Notes: generated from the letters alone by a model not told the origin. Shown: positions 37,929-47,004, numbered from the stretch's first letter. The stretch: DNA of 64,000 nt from Sulfuricella sp. (GCA_028714315.1 JAQTMN010000005.1:1-64000), one strand, 5' to 3'. A program made the numbers and translations.

Positions 37929-38107
37929 CGTGAGGCTCCGGGACAACGGTTGAAATCGGCGAAAAAGGCGCGGAAATTCCACCGCCCACTGGGAATGCTA
38001 GACCCTCCGGCCGATCGGTACAATCAGCCGGCCTAGCTAGCCTCGGCTAGTTATTCTGGGTATTTGCATGTCCTATCCGATGGTCGCGGCAAATCCGCTT
38101 GACACGA

Positions 38108-38123
38108 CATACCGATCGGTATG
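38108..38123. promoter_or_regulatory. Putative TetR operator, perfect 16-bp palindrome CATACCGATCGGTATG
   Basis: 11 bp upstream of the tetR start; half-sites repeated at 38868-38889. Confidence 0.75.
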
Positions 38124-38133
38124 TAATGACGTC

Positions 38134-38739
38134 ATGGACAACCGCAAACCCGACCTCACCCGCCGTCAGATCCTCGACGCCGCATTTTGCGAAATTCATC
38201 GCTGCGGCTTCCAGGCGGCCAGCATCGCCAATATCCTGGCCGATACGAAGCTGACCAAGGGCGCGTTGTATCACCACTTTCCCACCAAGCAGGCGCTGGG
38301 GTTGGCGGTGATCGACGAGGTCATCGGGGAAAGGCTGGATGGACTGATATTCAAGCCGCTACGCGAAAGCGAGCGGCCGGTGGAAACCCTGCTCGAAATC
38401 ATCGCCACCATCGACGATTGGCGGCCGGCTAACTTCATCGACTTGGGCTGCCCGCTCAACAACCTGATGCAGGAGATGAGCCCGCTCGACGAGGCGTTCA
38501 AGCACCGCCTGAACGCGGTGCTGACTATCTGGAAGGACACCCTGGAAAACGCCCTGCGGCGCGGCCAGGCGCAGGGCACGGTGCGCCCGGAAGTGGACTG
38601 CAAGGCAGTAGCGTTGTTCGTGGTATCGGCATGGGAAGGCTGCATCGGCATCGCCAAGAATTTGCAGTCTCCCGAGGCGTTTAGCCTGTGCATGCGCCAA
38701 TTGCACGACTACGTGCGGGGAATGACGGTGCCGACATAA
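38134..38739 (+). CDS. TetR/AcrR family regulator
   Basis: RRQILDAAFCEIHRCGFQAASIANILADTKLTKGALYHHFPTKQALG. Confidence 0.95.
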   Translation: MDNRKPDLTRRQILDAAFCEIHRCGFQAASIANILADTKLTKGALYHHFPTKQALGLAVIDEVIGERLDGLIFKPLRESERPVETLLEIIATIDDWRPANFIDLGCPLNNLMQEMSPLDEAFKHRLNAVLTIWKDTLENALRRGQAQGTVRPEVDCKAVALFVVSAWEGCIGIAKNLQSPEAFSLCMRQLHDYVRGMTVPT

Positions 38740-38750
38740 GTGCCGATTTT

Positions 38751-38833
38751 GTAACTACTCAGGGCTGTTTTCCCCCTTCTCCCGCCTGCGGGAGGGGCTC
38801 ACGCCGCATATTCACGAATGCCTGAGTAGTTAC
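38751..38833. repeat. 83-bp element with perfect 13-bp terminal inverted repeats
   Basis: GTAACTACTCAGG ... CCTGAGTAGTTAC; right half also at 61142-61206. Confidence 0.8.
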
Positions 38834-38867
38834 CGATTTTTTTGCATTAGATTTTTTTGCATTATCA

Positions 38868-38889
38868 GCATACCGAATGGTCGGTATGC
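38868..38889. promoter_or_regulatory. Second putative TetR operator GCATACCGA-ATGG-TCGGTATGC
   Basis: Same half-sites as 38108-38123, immediately upstream of the next operon. Confidence 0.7.
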
Positions 38890-38909
38890 ATTTTAATAGG
38901 AGCGCACGA

Positions 38910-39443
38910 ATGAGCATAGTCCAGACCGTAGCACCCGAGCAGGCCAGCGGAAAAGTGGCGCAGATATACGCCCGCTTTCAGGAAGCCATGGGACGAGTTC
39001 CGACCGGGTTCCAATTGTATAGCGCCAGCCCCGACTTGCTGGAGCAGTTGGCACAGCAAACTGCGTACTACATGCAGCATCCGACCCTGGGTTTCGCCCT
39101 TCTGGCACTGATCCGCATGCTAGTGTCGGAGCAGAACGATTGCGCCTATTGCATCGGCTTCAACGAAAGCCTGCTGATCGACCGGCTAGGCTACTCGCCG
39201 GACCAGATTGCCGCTATCAAGCGCGATCCGGCGACGGCGCCGCTGGACGAAAGGGACAAGGCCATGTTGCTGTTCGTGCTGAAAGGAACGTGCAAACCCA
39301 AGACGATCACGGCAGACGATCTCGACCGCTTGCGCACCTTGGGATGGAATGATCGCGACATCGTCGATGGCCTCTACCATGGCGCCCGCAACGCCGCCGT
39401 GGACATCATGTTCGATGCCCTGAAGGTGGAAAACGATTTTTGA
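38910..39443 (+). CDS. Carboxymuconolactone decarboxylase/AhpD-like protein
   Basis: NDCAYCIGFNESLL CxxC motif. Confidence 0.85.
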   Translation: MSIVQTVAPEQASGKVAQIYARFQEAMGRVPTGFQLYSASPDLLEQLAQQTAYYMQHPTLGFALLALIRMLVSEQNDCAYCIGFNESLLIDRLGYSPDQIAAIKRDPATAPLDERDKAMLLFVLKGTCKPKTITADDLDRLRTLGWNDRDIVDGLYHGARNAAVDIMFDALKVENDF

Positions 39444-39474
39444 ACCGGAACAAACTTTGACGAGGGAGAGCATC

Positions 39475-39702
39475 ATGCAAATCAGCGACATCCTCATACA
39501 CGTCGACGAAACGCTGGACACCGATCGGAGACAGGCGCTGGAGGAAAGGGTGCGCACATTGCCGGGCGTGCTCGCGCCGCGCTTCAATCCGGGGCGCGAC
39601 CACCTGCTCCTGGTGGCCTTCGATCCCGAGCGTACCCGGATTTCCGACCTGCTCGGCGAAGTCGTCGCGGCGGGCTACCGGGCGCAACTGGTCGGCGCAT
39701 GA
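39475..39702 (+). CDS. Small HMA-fold-like protein lacking CxxC
   Basis: ILIHVDETLDTDRRQALEERVRTLPGVLAPRFNPGRDHLLLVAFDPERT. Confidence 0.6.
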   Translation: MQISDILIHVDETLDTDRRQALEERVRTLPGVLAPRFNPGRDHLLLVAFDPERTRISDLLGEVVAAGYRAQLVGA

Positions 39703-39736
39703 ACTGACGCATCATCAATCACCAAGGAGAAAAAAC

Positions 39737-40357
39737 ATGAACGTTTCAACCGCCATCGAACAACGCCGCGCCGTCAAGGGTTTCGACCCGGAACACCGCA
39801 TGACCGAAGCGGAAATCGACAACCTGATGTCGCTCGCCATGCTCTCGCCCAGCGCCTTCAACATCCAGAACTGGCGCTTCGTGCTGGTGCGCGACCCGGA
39901 ACTGCGCAAGCAGGTGCGGGCGGCGGCCTGGGACCAGGCGCAGGTCACCGACGCCTCGCTGCTGGTGGTGCTGACCGCCGACCTCGGTGCCTGGGACAAG
40001 GAACCGGGGCGCTACTGGAAAAACGCGCCGCAACCGGTGCAGGACTACCTCGTCCCGGCCATCGGCCAGTATTATCGCGGCCGTGAGCAGGTGCAGCGCG
40101 ACGAGGCCATGCGCTCCTGCGGCATCGCCGCGATGACCCTGATGCTGGCGGCGAAGGAAATGGGCTACGACTCCTGCCCGATGGACGGCTTCGATTTCGA
40201 CGCCGTGGGCCAGCTCGTCAACCTGCCGCAAGATCACGTGATCGCCCTATTCGTCGCCATCGGCAAGGGCGTGCGCGAGCCCTTCCCCCGCGGCGGCCAG
40301 TTGCCGGCAAGCGCGGTGGTGGTGCGGGACCGGTTTGCCCAAGGAAACGCTGATTAA
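39737..40357 (+). CDS. Nitroreductase family protein
   Basis: IEQRRAVKGFDPEHRMTEAEIDNLMSLAMLSPSAFNIQNWRFVLV. Confidence 0.93.
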   Translation: MNVSTAIEQRRAVKGFDPEHRMTEAEIDNLMSLAMLSPSAFNIQNWRFVLVRDPELRKQVRAAAWDQAQVTDASLLVVLTADLGAWDKEPGRYWKNAPQPVQDYLVPAIGQYYRGREQVQRDEAMRSCGIAAMTLMLAAKEMGYDSCPMDGFDFDAVGQLVNLPQDHVIALFVAIGKGVREPFPRGGQLPASAVVVRDRFAQGNAD

Positions 40358-40358
40358 A

Positions 40359-40430
40359 CGTCATTCCCGCGAAAACGGGAAATCCATACGGCACTGAAAA
40401 TACTGGATTCCCGCCTTCGCGGGAATGACG
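40359..40430. repeat. dRS3-like pair TCATTCCCGCGAAAACGGGA / ATTCCCGCCTTCGCGGGAAT
   Basis: Inverted ATTCCC-N8-GGGAAT-type units; related unit at 51538-51594. Confidence 0.8.
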
Positions 40431-40454
40431 AAATCGGAATAAATCAGCGCATCC

Positions 40455-41261
40455 CTAGCCGCTGTTCTTGCGCGCCAGCAGGTAGATGCGATGAAAATCC
40501 AGGGAAACCAAGCCGTCGGGGCCGGCCTGGGCCTGCAAGGCATCGGCGATGATGGCGGCGGCGCGTGCCGGGTAATCGGGCGGCGCTTCCCCGACGTAGC
40601 ATTGCGGGTTCAAGTACGCCAGCGCCGCGCCGGAACGGAAAATCTCCATGGCCTGTTCCGGCGAGCACCGGCTGGAAACCGTTTCCATGCGGCTTTCCGC
40701 CACCTCGAAGCCCGCGTCGGCGAACAGGCGTGCGTAGTTCCCGGCGGTTTCCAGGAACAGCCAGGGCGATTTGTAGCGGGCGAAAACGTCTCGCGTTTCA
40801 GCGTGTTCGCGCAAGCCTTCGACCGCCTGAATGAAGGCTGGGCAGAATTCCGCCTTGGCGGGAGACTGCATCGCCATCCGGCCGCTCGGCCGCAACGCCT
40901 TGAGGCAGCCGGCCAGCACCGCGGCGGGGTCGGCAAACCACTGGAACGACGAATTGCAGTAGATCGCGTCGAACTCGTCCATGAACGGCAGCGCCGCCGC
41001 GTCGCATTCGACGAACTCGATGCCCGCGTCACCATGCTGGCGGCGCGCCTCGGCGATCATGCCGGCAGCGGCATCGCAGCCCGCCACACGCCCGCGCGTG
41101 ATGCCGCGCAGGCGTGCGGTCAGGGCGCCTGGGCCGCAGGCCAGGTCGAGGACGTCCTCGCCCGGCGCAACGGCCAGCATCTCCAGCAAGGCCTCGCCCG
41201 CCGATAGCTGGACGCTGGCGCGCCTCTGGTAGTCGGTTGCGATGGGGGAAAAGTCGGCCAT
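40455..41261 (-). CDS. Class I SAM-dependent methyltransferase (BioC-like)
   Basis: VLDLACGPGALTARLRG; AIYCNSSFQWFADP. Confidence 0.88.
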   Translation of the reverse strand: MADFSPIATDYQRRASVQLSAGEALLEMLAVAPGEDVLDLACGPGALTARLRGITRGRVAGCDAAAGMIAEARRQHGDAGIEFVECDAAALPFMDEFDAIYCNSSFQWFADPAAVLAGCLKALRPSGRMAMQSPAKAEFCPAFIQAVEGLREHAETRDVFARYKSPWLFLETAGNYARLFADAGFEVAESRMETVSSRCSPEQAMEIFRSGAALAYLNPQCYVGEAPPDYPARAAAIIADALQAQAGPDGLVSLDFHRIYLLARKNSG

Positions 41262-41376
41262 ATCGATCTCCAGGGAACAGGGAGACCGATTTTGCCGCCG
41301 GGCGCGGCGGCTTAGCCAATCGTTTTTTGCGATCGGCGCCATCAGGTGGCGCGATAGCGAGGCATCGGAGTCTGCG

Positions 41377-41497
41377 AAAAAACGACACCCCCAACCGCAA
41401 AGGCGCGAAGGCGCAAAGAAAACCCACGTGAAATCAAAACGATTTCCTTTGCGCCTTCGCGCCTTTGCGGTGGATTTTGAATTTTTTCACAACCTCT
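41377..41497 (-). repeat. Octamer-period foldback element, inverted copy flanking lysR (A)
   Basis: CGCAAAGG CGCGAAGG CGCAAAG ... CTTTGCG CCTTCGCG CCTTTGCG; reverse complement aligns to 42551-42693. Confidence 0.9.
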
Positions 41498-42381
41498 CAG
41501 CCCTCCCACACCTCGCACAGTACTTCGCGGAACGCCGCCATGACGGGCTCTTCCCGGCGTTGCGCCAGGCAGATGAAGTCGAGCCGCGTTTCCTCGCGCA
41601 GGCCGGGAATCAGGATCACGTCGCCGGCCTGCTCCGCCTTCAGCGCCTGTTCCTCGTGAAGCAGGCCGATGCCAGTGCCGGCGGCGATCAGGCTTTGCAC
41701 GGTGGCGTTGCGGTCGGCCTCGACGATCTTGCGCGGCGCGCCGCCGCGCCGCTGAAAAACCGCCTCCGCCAACCGCCCGCAGAAAGTCAGCGGCGGCATG
41801 CCGATCCACGGCAGCACGGCCAGCTCGTCCCATCCCGCCCGCTCCACCCGCTCGCGCCAGGCCGCCGGGGCGGCGAGGCGCAAAGCGAACTTCATCAGCT
41901 CGACGCGGGCCAGCGCGCCGGCTCGGGGTTCGTCGGAAAAAACCGTAAAACCGGCATCGAGACGGTCGTGCAGCACGTCCTCGATCACCGCGCCGGAAAA
42001 TCCGCTGCGCAGCTGGATGGTAACGTGGGGATGGCGTTCCGCCATGCGGGCGAGTATGGGGCCAAGGCGCAGCATTTCGGCGTCGCCGACGGTGCCGAGG
42101 CGCAAATTGCCGCTCACCGCGCCCTTGATGCGCCCGGCTTCGTGGATCAATTCCTGGCGCGCGGCCAGCACCTTCTCGGCGTAATCCAGCAAGCGCCGCC
42201 CGGCGGAGGTGAGGGTCATCCCCTTGGCGCCGCGTTCGAACAGCGGCAGGCCGAGTTCGTCCTCCAGCGCCTTGACATGGGCGCTGACCGCCGGCTGGCT
42301 CAGGCACAGCAATTCGGCGGCGCGGGTCAGGTGGGCTTCGCGCCCGACGGCGACGAAGGTGCGCAGATGATGGAGTTCCAC
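41497..42381 (-). CDS. LysR family transcriptional regulator (GTG start)
   Basis: ELHHLRTFVAVGREAHLTRAAELLCLSQPAVSAHVKALEDELGLPLFER. Confidence 0.94.
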   Translation of the reverse strand: MELHHLRTFVAVGREAHLTRAAELLCLSQPAVSAHVKALEDELGLPLFERGAKGMTLTSAGRRLLDYAEKVLAARQELIHEAGRIKGAVSGNLRLGTVGDAEMLRLGPILARMAERHPHVTIQLRSGFSGAVIEDVLHDRLDAGFTVFSDEPRAGALARVELMKFALRLAAPAAWRERVERAGWDELAVLPWIGMPPLTFCGRLAEAVFQRRGGAPRKIVEADRNATVQSLIAAGTGIGLLHEEQALKAEQAGDVILIPGLREETRLDFICLAQRREEPVMAAFREVLCEVWEG

Positions 42382-42550
42382 GGCATGGCGTCTTCTGGAG
42401 TTTTTTCCATCATCGCCGAAATACCCGAACGGAGCAATCGGCCGCGCTGATGGCGAGCATCCGCAAATGCGATTGGATGGAGGCGAATAGTGCCGGCAGA
42501 ATGAATGCCACACTTCAACCTGCCGCAGGAAAAACGCCATGAGAGCCCCG

Positions 42551-42693
42551 AGAGGTTGCGAAAACTTCAAAATCCACCGCAAAGGCGCGAAGGCGCAAAG
42601 CATACGCAAAGGAAATCATTTTGATTTTACATGGACTTTCTTTGCGATCCCTCGGCGCCTTCGCGCCTTTGCGGTGGGGGTGTCGTTTTTTTT
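42551..42693 (+). repeat. Octamer-period foldback element, inverted copy flanking lysR (B)
   Basis: Homologous to reverse complement of 41377-41497 with two short insertions. Confidence 0.9.
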
Positions 42694-43390
42694 AAAGGCC
42701 CTGAGAACCCATTTCGGCAAATTGCCCGCCGCCTTGCTGCTATTCGCCCTGGCGCTGTCCGCTCCCTTTGCCGCCGCCGAAACCGGCAACGGCCCCGCCA
42801 CCCTGCTGCAAATTGCCGGCGTGGAAGCCCGGCCGACGAGCCTGTCGGACAGCGTCGTCGTCATCATCGACGCTCAGCGCGAGTATGCCGACGGGCGGCT
42901 CCCCCTGGCGGACATGGACAGTGCGGTGCGCGAAACCGCGCGGCTGCTGGCGCTGGCAAGGCGGAACGGCACCCCGGTCATCCACATCGTCCACCAGGCC
43001 AGGCCCGGATCGGCATTGTTCGACCCCGCCGGGCCGTTCGTGGACGTCATTCCCGAGCTCGCACCCCAGGCGGGCGAAACAGTCATCGCCAAAACGCTGC
43101 CTAATGCCTTCGCCGGAACCGTGCTGGAAAAACGGCTCGCCCAGACAGGAAGGAAAAACCTGATCGTCGCCGGCTTCATGACCCACATGTGCGTGAGCGC
43201 GACGGTACGCGCAGCGCTCGATGTGGGCTACCGGACGACAGTGGTGGAAAGCGCGACCGCCACCCGCGACCTGCCCGACGGCGCGGGCGGCACGGTGCCC
43301 GCCACTATGGTGCAGCGGGCGGAAATCGCCGCGCTGCGCGACCGCTTCGCCGCGATCGTCGGCCATGCCGACGATTTGCCTGTGCGTTGA
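42680..43390 (+). CDS. Isochorismatase-family cysteine hydrolase with predicted signal peptide
   Basis: VVIIDAQREYADGRLPL; LIVAGFMTHMCVSATVRAALDVGY; leader LPAALLLFALALSAPFAAAE; GTG start proposed. Confidence 0.82.
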   Translation: MSFFLKALRTHFGKLPAALLLFALALSAPFAAAETGNGPATLLQIAGVEARPTSLSDSVVVIIDAQREYADGRLPLADMDSAVRETARLLALARRNGTPVIHIVHQARPGSALFDPAGPFVDVIPELAPQAGETVIAKTLPNAFAGTVLEKRLAQTGRKNLIVAGFMTHMCVSATVRAALDVGYRTTVVESATATRDLPDGAGGTVPATMVQRAEIAALRDRFAAIVGHADDLPVR

Positions 43391-43422
43391 TAAGCGCGTT
43401 ATGAATAACTCTTAAGTTGCGA

Positions 43423-43492
43423 TTAACCACGGGGCGCACGGGGAACAAGGGGGTAACTCGTGCACGTTTTTCCCCCGTGTCCCCCGTGGTAA
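43423..43492. repeat. Nonamer-period foldback CACGGGGCG CACGGGGAA CAAGGGGG ... CCCCCGTGT CCCCCGTGG
   Basis: Direct reading. Confidence 0.85.
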
Positions 43493-43515
43493 TTTTTACG
43501 ATGGAAAGGAACCTC

Positions 43516-43917
43516 ATGACCCCGCCATTCGACGACCCGGTAAAACAGGAAATCTGGGCCACGCTACGCGCCCTCAACGACGCCTGGACGCAAGGCCGCC
43601 CGGACGACCTCGCCCGCCATTTTCACCGCGACATGATCGCCATCACCGCCACCGACCGGCACCGCCTCGACGGTGGCGCCGCCTGCATCGCGGCCTGGAA
43701 AAAATTCGCCGAGGCAACCCGCGTCCATCGCTGGCGGGAAATCGACCCGGTCATCCACGTTTACGGCGATGCGGCGGTGGTCGCCTACGACTTCGACATG
43801 ACCTTCGATATGGGTGGCCAGGACATCCGCCTGGGTGGGCGGGACATGTTCTTTTTCGTGAAGGAAGAAGGCCGCTGGCTGGCGGTGGCGGACCAGTTCT
43901 CGCCGTATCCGGTTTAG
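43516..43917 (+). CDS. NTF2-like/SnoaL-type protein
   Basis: LNDAWTQGRPDDLARHFHRDMIAITATDRHRLDGGAACIAAWKKF. Confidence 0.8.
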   Translation: MTPPFDDPVKQEIWATLRALNDAWTQGRPDDLARHFHRDMIAITATDRHRLDGGAACIAAWKKFAEATRVHRWREIDPVIHVYGDAAVVAYDFDMTFDMGGQDIRLGGRDMFFFVKEEGRWLAVADQFSPYPV

Positions 43918-44073
43918 CTCGTAGCCCGGAATGCGGGGCGGTCTCGGCTCGTGAGCACAGCCCGGTATGCGAAGCTCCACCCTGGGCATATACTCGCCAA
44001 GCGACAGAACCCATTGAAATCACACCCCCTTTCCTCTAGCATTTCAAAATGAAATACGTTTGGAGATACGTCG

Positions 44074-44310
44074 ATGAACATGATATCCGTTCGCCTGCCG
44101 GACAAGCTGCTTGGTCAAGCGGACACCTTTGCCCGCCAAATGCATGTTTCGCGAGCCGAATATATCCGCCTGGCGCTGGAAACGATGAACCGGGAGATGG
44201 AAGCCGGAAAGCGCGGAGAGCGGCTTAAATCCTTGAGCCTGCGCTTGCGGGAAGAGAGCATGAAAGTCAATGCGGAACTGGATGGGGCCGATGACTTCAG
44301 CGCCCCTTGA
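44074..44310 (+). CDS. Ribbon-helix-helix antitoxin
   Basis: MNMISVRLPDKLLGQADTFARQMHVSRAEYIRLALE. Confidence 0.85.
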   Translation: MNMISVRLPDKLLGQADTFARQMHVSRAEYIRLALETMNREMEAGKRGERLKSLSLRLREESMKVNAELDGADDFSAP

Positions 44311-44647
44311 GCACGGCGCGGTCTATCTCGCCAACCTCAATCCAGGACGGGGCACGGAACCGGGCAAAATACGCCCCGTCCTGGTAGTGCAGCACCCCGC
44401 CCTGCTCGAAGCCGGCCATCCTTCCACCCTGGTCATCCCCCTCACCACAGCACTCGCGGACAACGCGGAACCCATGCGCCTGCGGCTACCCGCCCGCGAC
44501 AAGCTGGAACAGGATTCCGACTTGCTGGTGGACCAGTTGCGCGCCATCGACAATCGGCGGCTGATGGGCGAACCGTTGACCCTTTGCGGCGAAGGCTTCA
44601 TGGCGAGAGTTTATGCGGCGGTGGCGGAGGTAATGGGGTTTTGTTGA
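44291..44647 (+). CDS. PemK/MazF-type toxin
   Basis: LEHGAVYLANLNPGRGTEPGKIRPVLVVQHPALL. Confidence 0.9.
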   Translation: MTSAPLEHGAVYLANLNPGRGTEPGKIRPVLVVQHPALLEAGHPSTLVIPLTTALADNAEPMRLRLPARDKLEQDSDLLVDQLRAIDNRRLMGEPLTLCGEGFMARVYAAVAEVMGFC

Positions 44648-44766
44648 TTTGGGAATGGCAAAGGCTGTTTTCTCCGAAAGGCAAAAACACCGCAGCCAGC
44701 ATGGAGCATAGCGAAATGCGGGACGTCGCGGCACGGGAAGCAATCTCTAATATTTGAAACTGTCAG

Positions 44767-45666
44767 CTAAGAGTGCGGCGGATGAGGGTTTACTTTGCGG
44801 TCATACAAAGAAAACCGACGCTCAATATGCTGCCCCACAAGGTGAATAAACATCGCGGGAAGAGCCCACAGGGCGAACAGTACTCCAAGTGCCGCTAGTT
44901 GGTACGATGCATTTTCTGCCTTGTACGCCACAAGGAGCAGATAGCAAAGCCCTGCAAGAGTAAGTTCCAACACAAAGATAAATGCCGAATTGCCGTGCTC
45001 TCGCATGTGTCGATAAGTATCAATAAGCTCTCGCCTCCAAACAGACCTTTTCCTCCACTCCGCTTCTTCGTCAAATTTGTCACCGGTCTCTTGATCCTCC
45101 TGACCCTTTGCCGATTGCTTCGTGATCGACGATTCTTCTACCACACCCCGGCGCCTAGATAGAGCGAATGTGTATGCAAAGACTTTGGAAACCGGATCGG
45201 TTAGCCCATTAAAGGCAACTTCTCTCAAGGCTAGATTTATGCGATAGAGCTGAAGACCCACAAACACAAGAGCTATGGCAAATGGAACTACAGGATTGAC
45301 TCTGGAGCTTTCAATAGTTACCACGCTCAGGAGGAATATGACGAATGCAATGAGCAACGTACTGACATATCCGTCCCATACGCAATGATGCCAAGCACCT
45401 CGTTCAAAATCGACTACTCGTGTGACGTGAAAACCCAGGATTGGATAAGAGGATATATAACAAAACAGATTTCCATATAAGAACAACAACGCTAAGGTCG
45501 GTGTTTGTAGCCCTTGATTCCCAACTTCGAGCAGGAGAAGATTCCTGACGCAGGGATGTCCAGCCGCAACTAACCAATTCACTATCACAGCACCTGCAAT
45601 TGATGGCATCAGATAACGGACGAGGTAGTTTTCCCACCACCGATAAGCACCATTTTCGCCGTTCAT
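44767..45666 (-). CDS. Orphan multi-TM membrane protein in low-GC segment
   Basis: Multiple hydrophobic helices around a charged cytoplasmic-like stretch; base composition visibly AT-richer than flanks. Confidence 0.65.
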   Translation of the reverse strand: MNGENGAYRWWENYLVRYLMPSIAGAVIVNWLVAAGHPCVRNLLLLEVGNQGLQTPTLALLFLYGNLFCYISSYPILGFHVTRVVDFERGAWHHCVWDGYVSTLLIAFVIFLLSVVTIESSRVNPVVPFAIALVFVGLQLYRINLALREVAFNGLTDPVSKVFAYTFALSRRRGVVEESSITKQSAKGQEDQETGDKFDEEAEWRKRSVWRRELIDTYRHMREHGNSAFIFVLELTLAGLCYLLLVAYKAENASYQLAALGVLFALWALPAMFIHLVGQHIERRFSLYDRKVNPHPPHS

Positions 45667-46040
45667 ACAACTGCCCCTTTTGAGAGAAAGCCCATATTTT
45701 TTATAAAAAAACGGTTTTGCGTTCCACTCGTGTCGGTCTCCCAACTCGTTAATGCGACCGCATCCGCAATTTTTACGACAGCATATAACCCGAAAATACT
45801 TGTGTCCATGGATACACACGCAAAGCCCACGTTGACATCCCTTCAAACCCCCGCTAAAGTCCACCCATGGCCACCACCAACCACATCCATTCCACCCCCC
45901 TCACCACCAACCGACTGTGGCTGCGGAGCACCTCCCCCTGCCGCGGCGCTGCATTCTCGATTCAACTGTAACAAGGCAACCGCGGGTCTGACCGCGATTG
46001 CTTCCGCTCTACGACCCGCGCATTTGGCGAAAGGGTCTTC

Positions 46041-46961
46041 ATGACAAGCACAACACACAGCATTTCAATCAACCGCAGCGCGGCGCTCGGCGTGGGCTTT
46101 GCCTTGCTGGCGGCGGTCGGGTTTTCGGCCAAGGCGATCCTGGTCAAGCTGGCTTATGCCGATGCGGTGGATGCGGTCACGCTGCTGGCTTTGCGCATGG
46201 CATTTTCGGTGCCGTTTTTCGTGCTGGCCGCGCTGTGGACGAACGGAAACAAGCAAGCGCGGTTGGAGAGGCGGGATTGGCTGGCGGTGCTGGGGCTGGG
46301 ACTGGTCGGCTATTACCTGTCCAGTTTTCTCGATTTTCTCGGGCTCCAGTTCATCTCGGCCGGGCTGGAACGGCTGATCCTGTTCCTTTATCCCACCATG
46401 GTGGTGATCCTGTCGGCGGCGATTTCGCGCCGCGCCGTCGGGCGTGGGGAAATTGCCGCGCTGGTGTTGAGCTACGCCGGGATCGCGCTGGTTTTCACGC
46501 ACGACGTGAGCGTGAGCCGGGGCGGCATCGCGCTCGGGGCGGCGCTGGTTTTCGCCAGCACCTTGTCCTATTCGGTTTACCTGGTCGGCGCCGGCCACGC
46601 CATCGCCCGCATCGGCGCAACCCGCTTTACCGCCTACGCCATGATCGTGGCCAGCGCCGCCAGCCTGATCCAGTTCGGCGCAACGCACCCGCTCGCGGCG
46701 TTGAACCTTCCGCCGCGGGTCTACGGCCTGGGCATGGCGATGGCGCTGTTTTCCACGGTGCTGCCGGTGTTTCTGCTCTCGGCCGGGATACGCCGCATCG
46801 GGTCCGGACATACCTCGCTGATCGGGTCGATCGGGCCGGTGGCAACGATCTACCTGGCGCACGTTTTCCTAGGCGAGGAGGTGTCGATGCTGCAAATCGC
46901 CGGCTCGGCGCTAGTGCTGGCGGGGGTGTTGACGATCAGCATTAGCCGGAGAAAGGGATGA
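46041..46961 (+). CDS. EamA/DMT family transporter
   Basis: GVGFALLAAVGFSAKAILVKLAYADAVDAVTLLALRM. Confidence 0.92.
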   Translation: MTSTTHSISINRSAALGVGFALLAAVGFSAKAILVKLAYADAVDAVTLLALRMAFSVPFFVLAALWTNGNKQARLERRDWLAVLGLGLVGYYLSSFLDFLGLQFISAGLERLILFLYPTMVVILSAAISRRAVGRGEIAALVLSYAGIALVFTHDVSVSRGGIALGAALVFASTLSYSVYLVGAGHAIARIGATRFTAYAMIVASAASLIQFGATHPLAALNLPPRVYGLGMAMALFSTVLPVFLLSAGIRRIGSGHTSLIGSIGPVATIYLAHVFLGEEVSMLQIAGSALVLAGVLTISISRRKG

Positions 46962-47004
46962 AAGTGAAATAAATTCGCGGCCCTCCCCAAAGGGGGCGAG
47001 GGAG

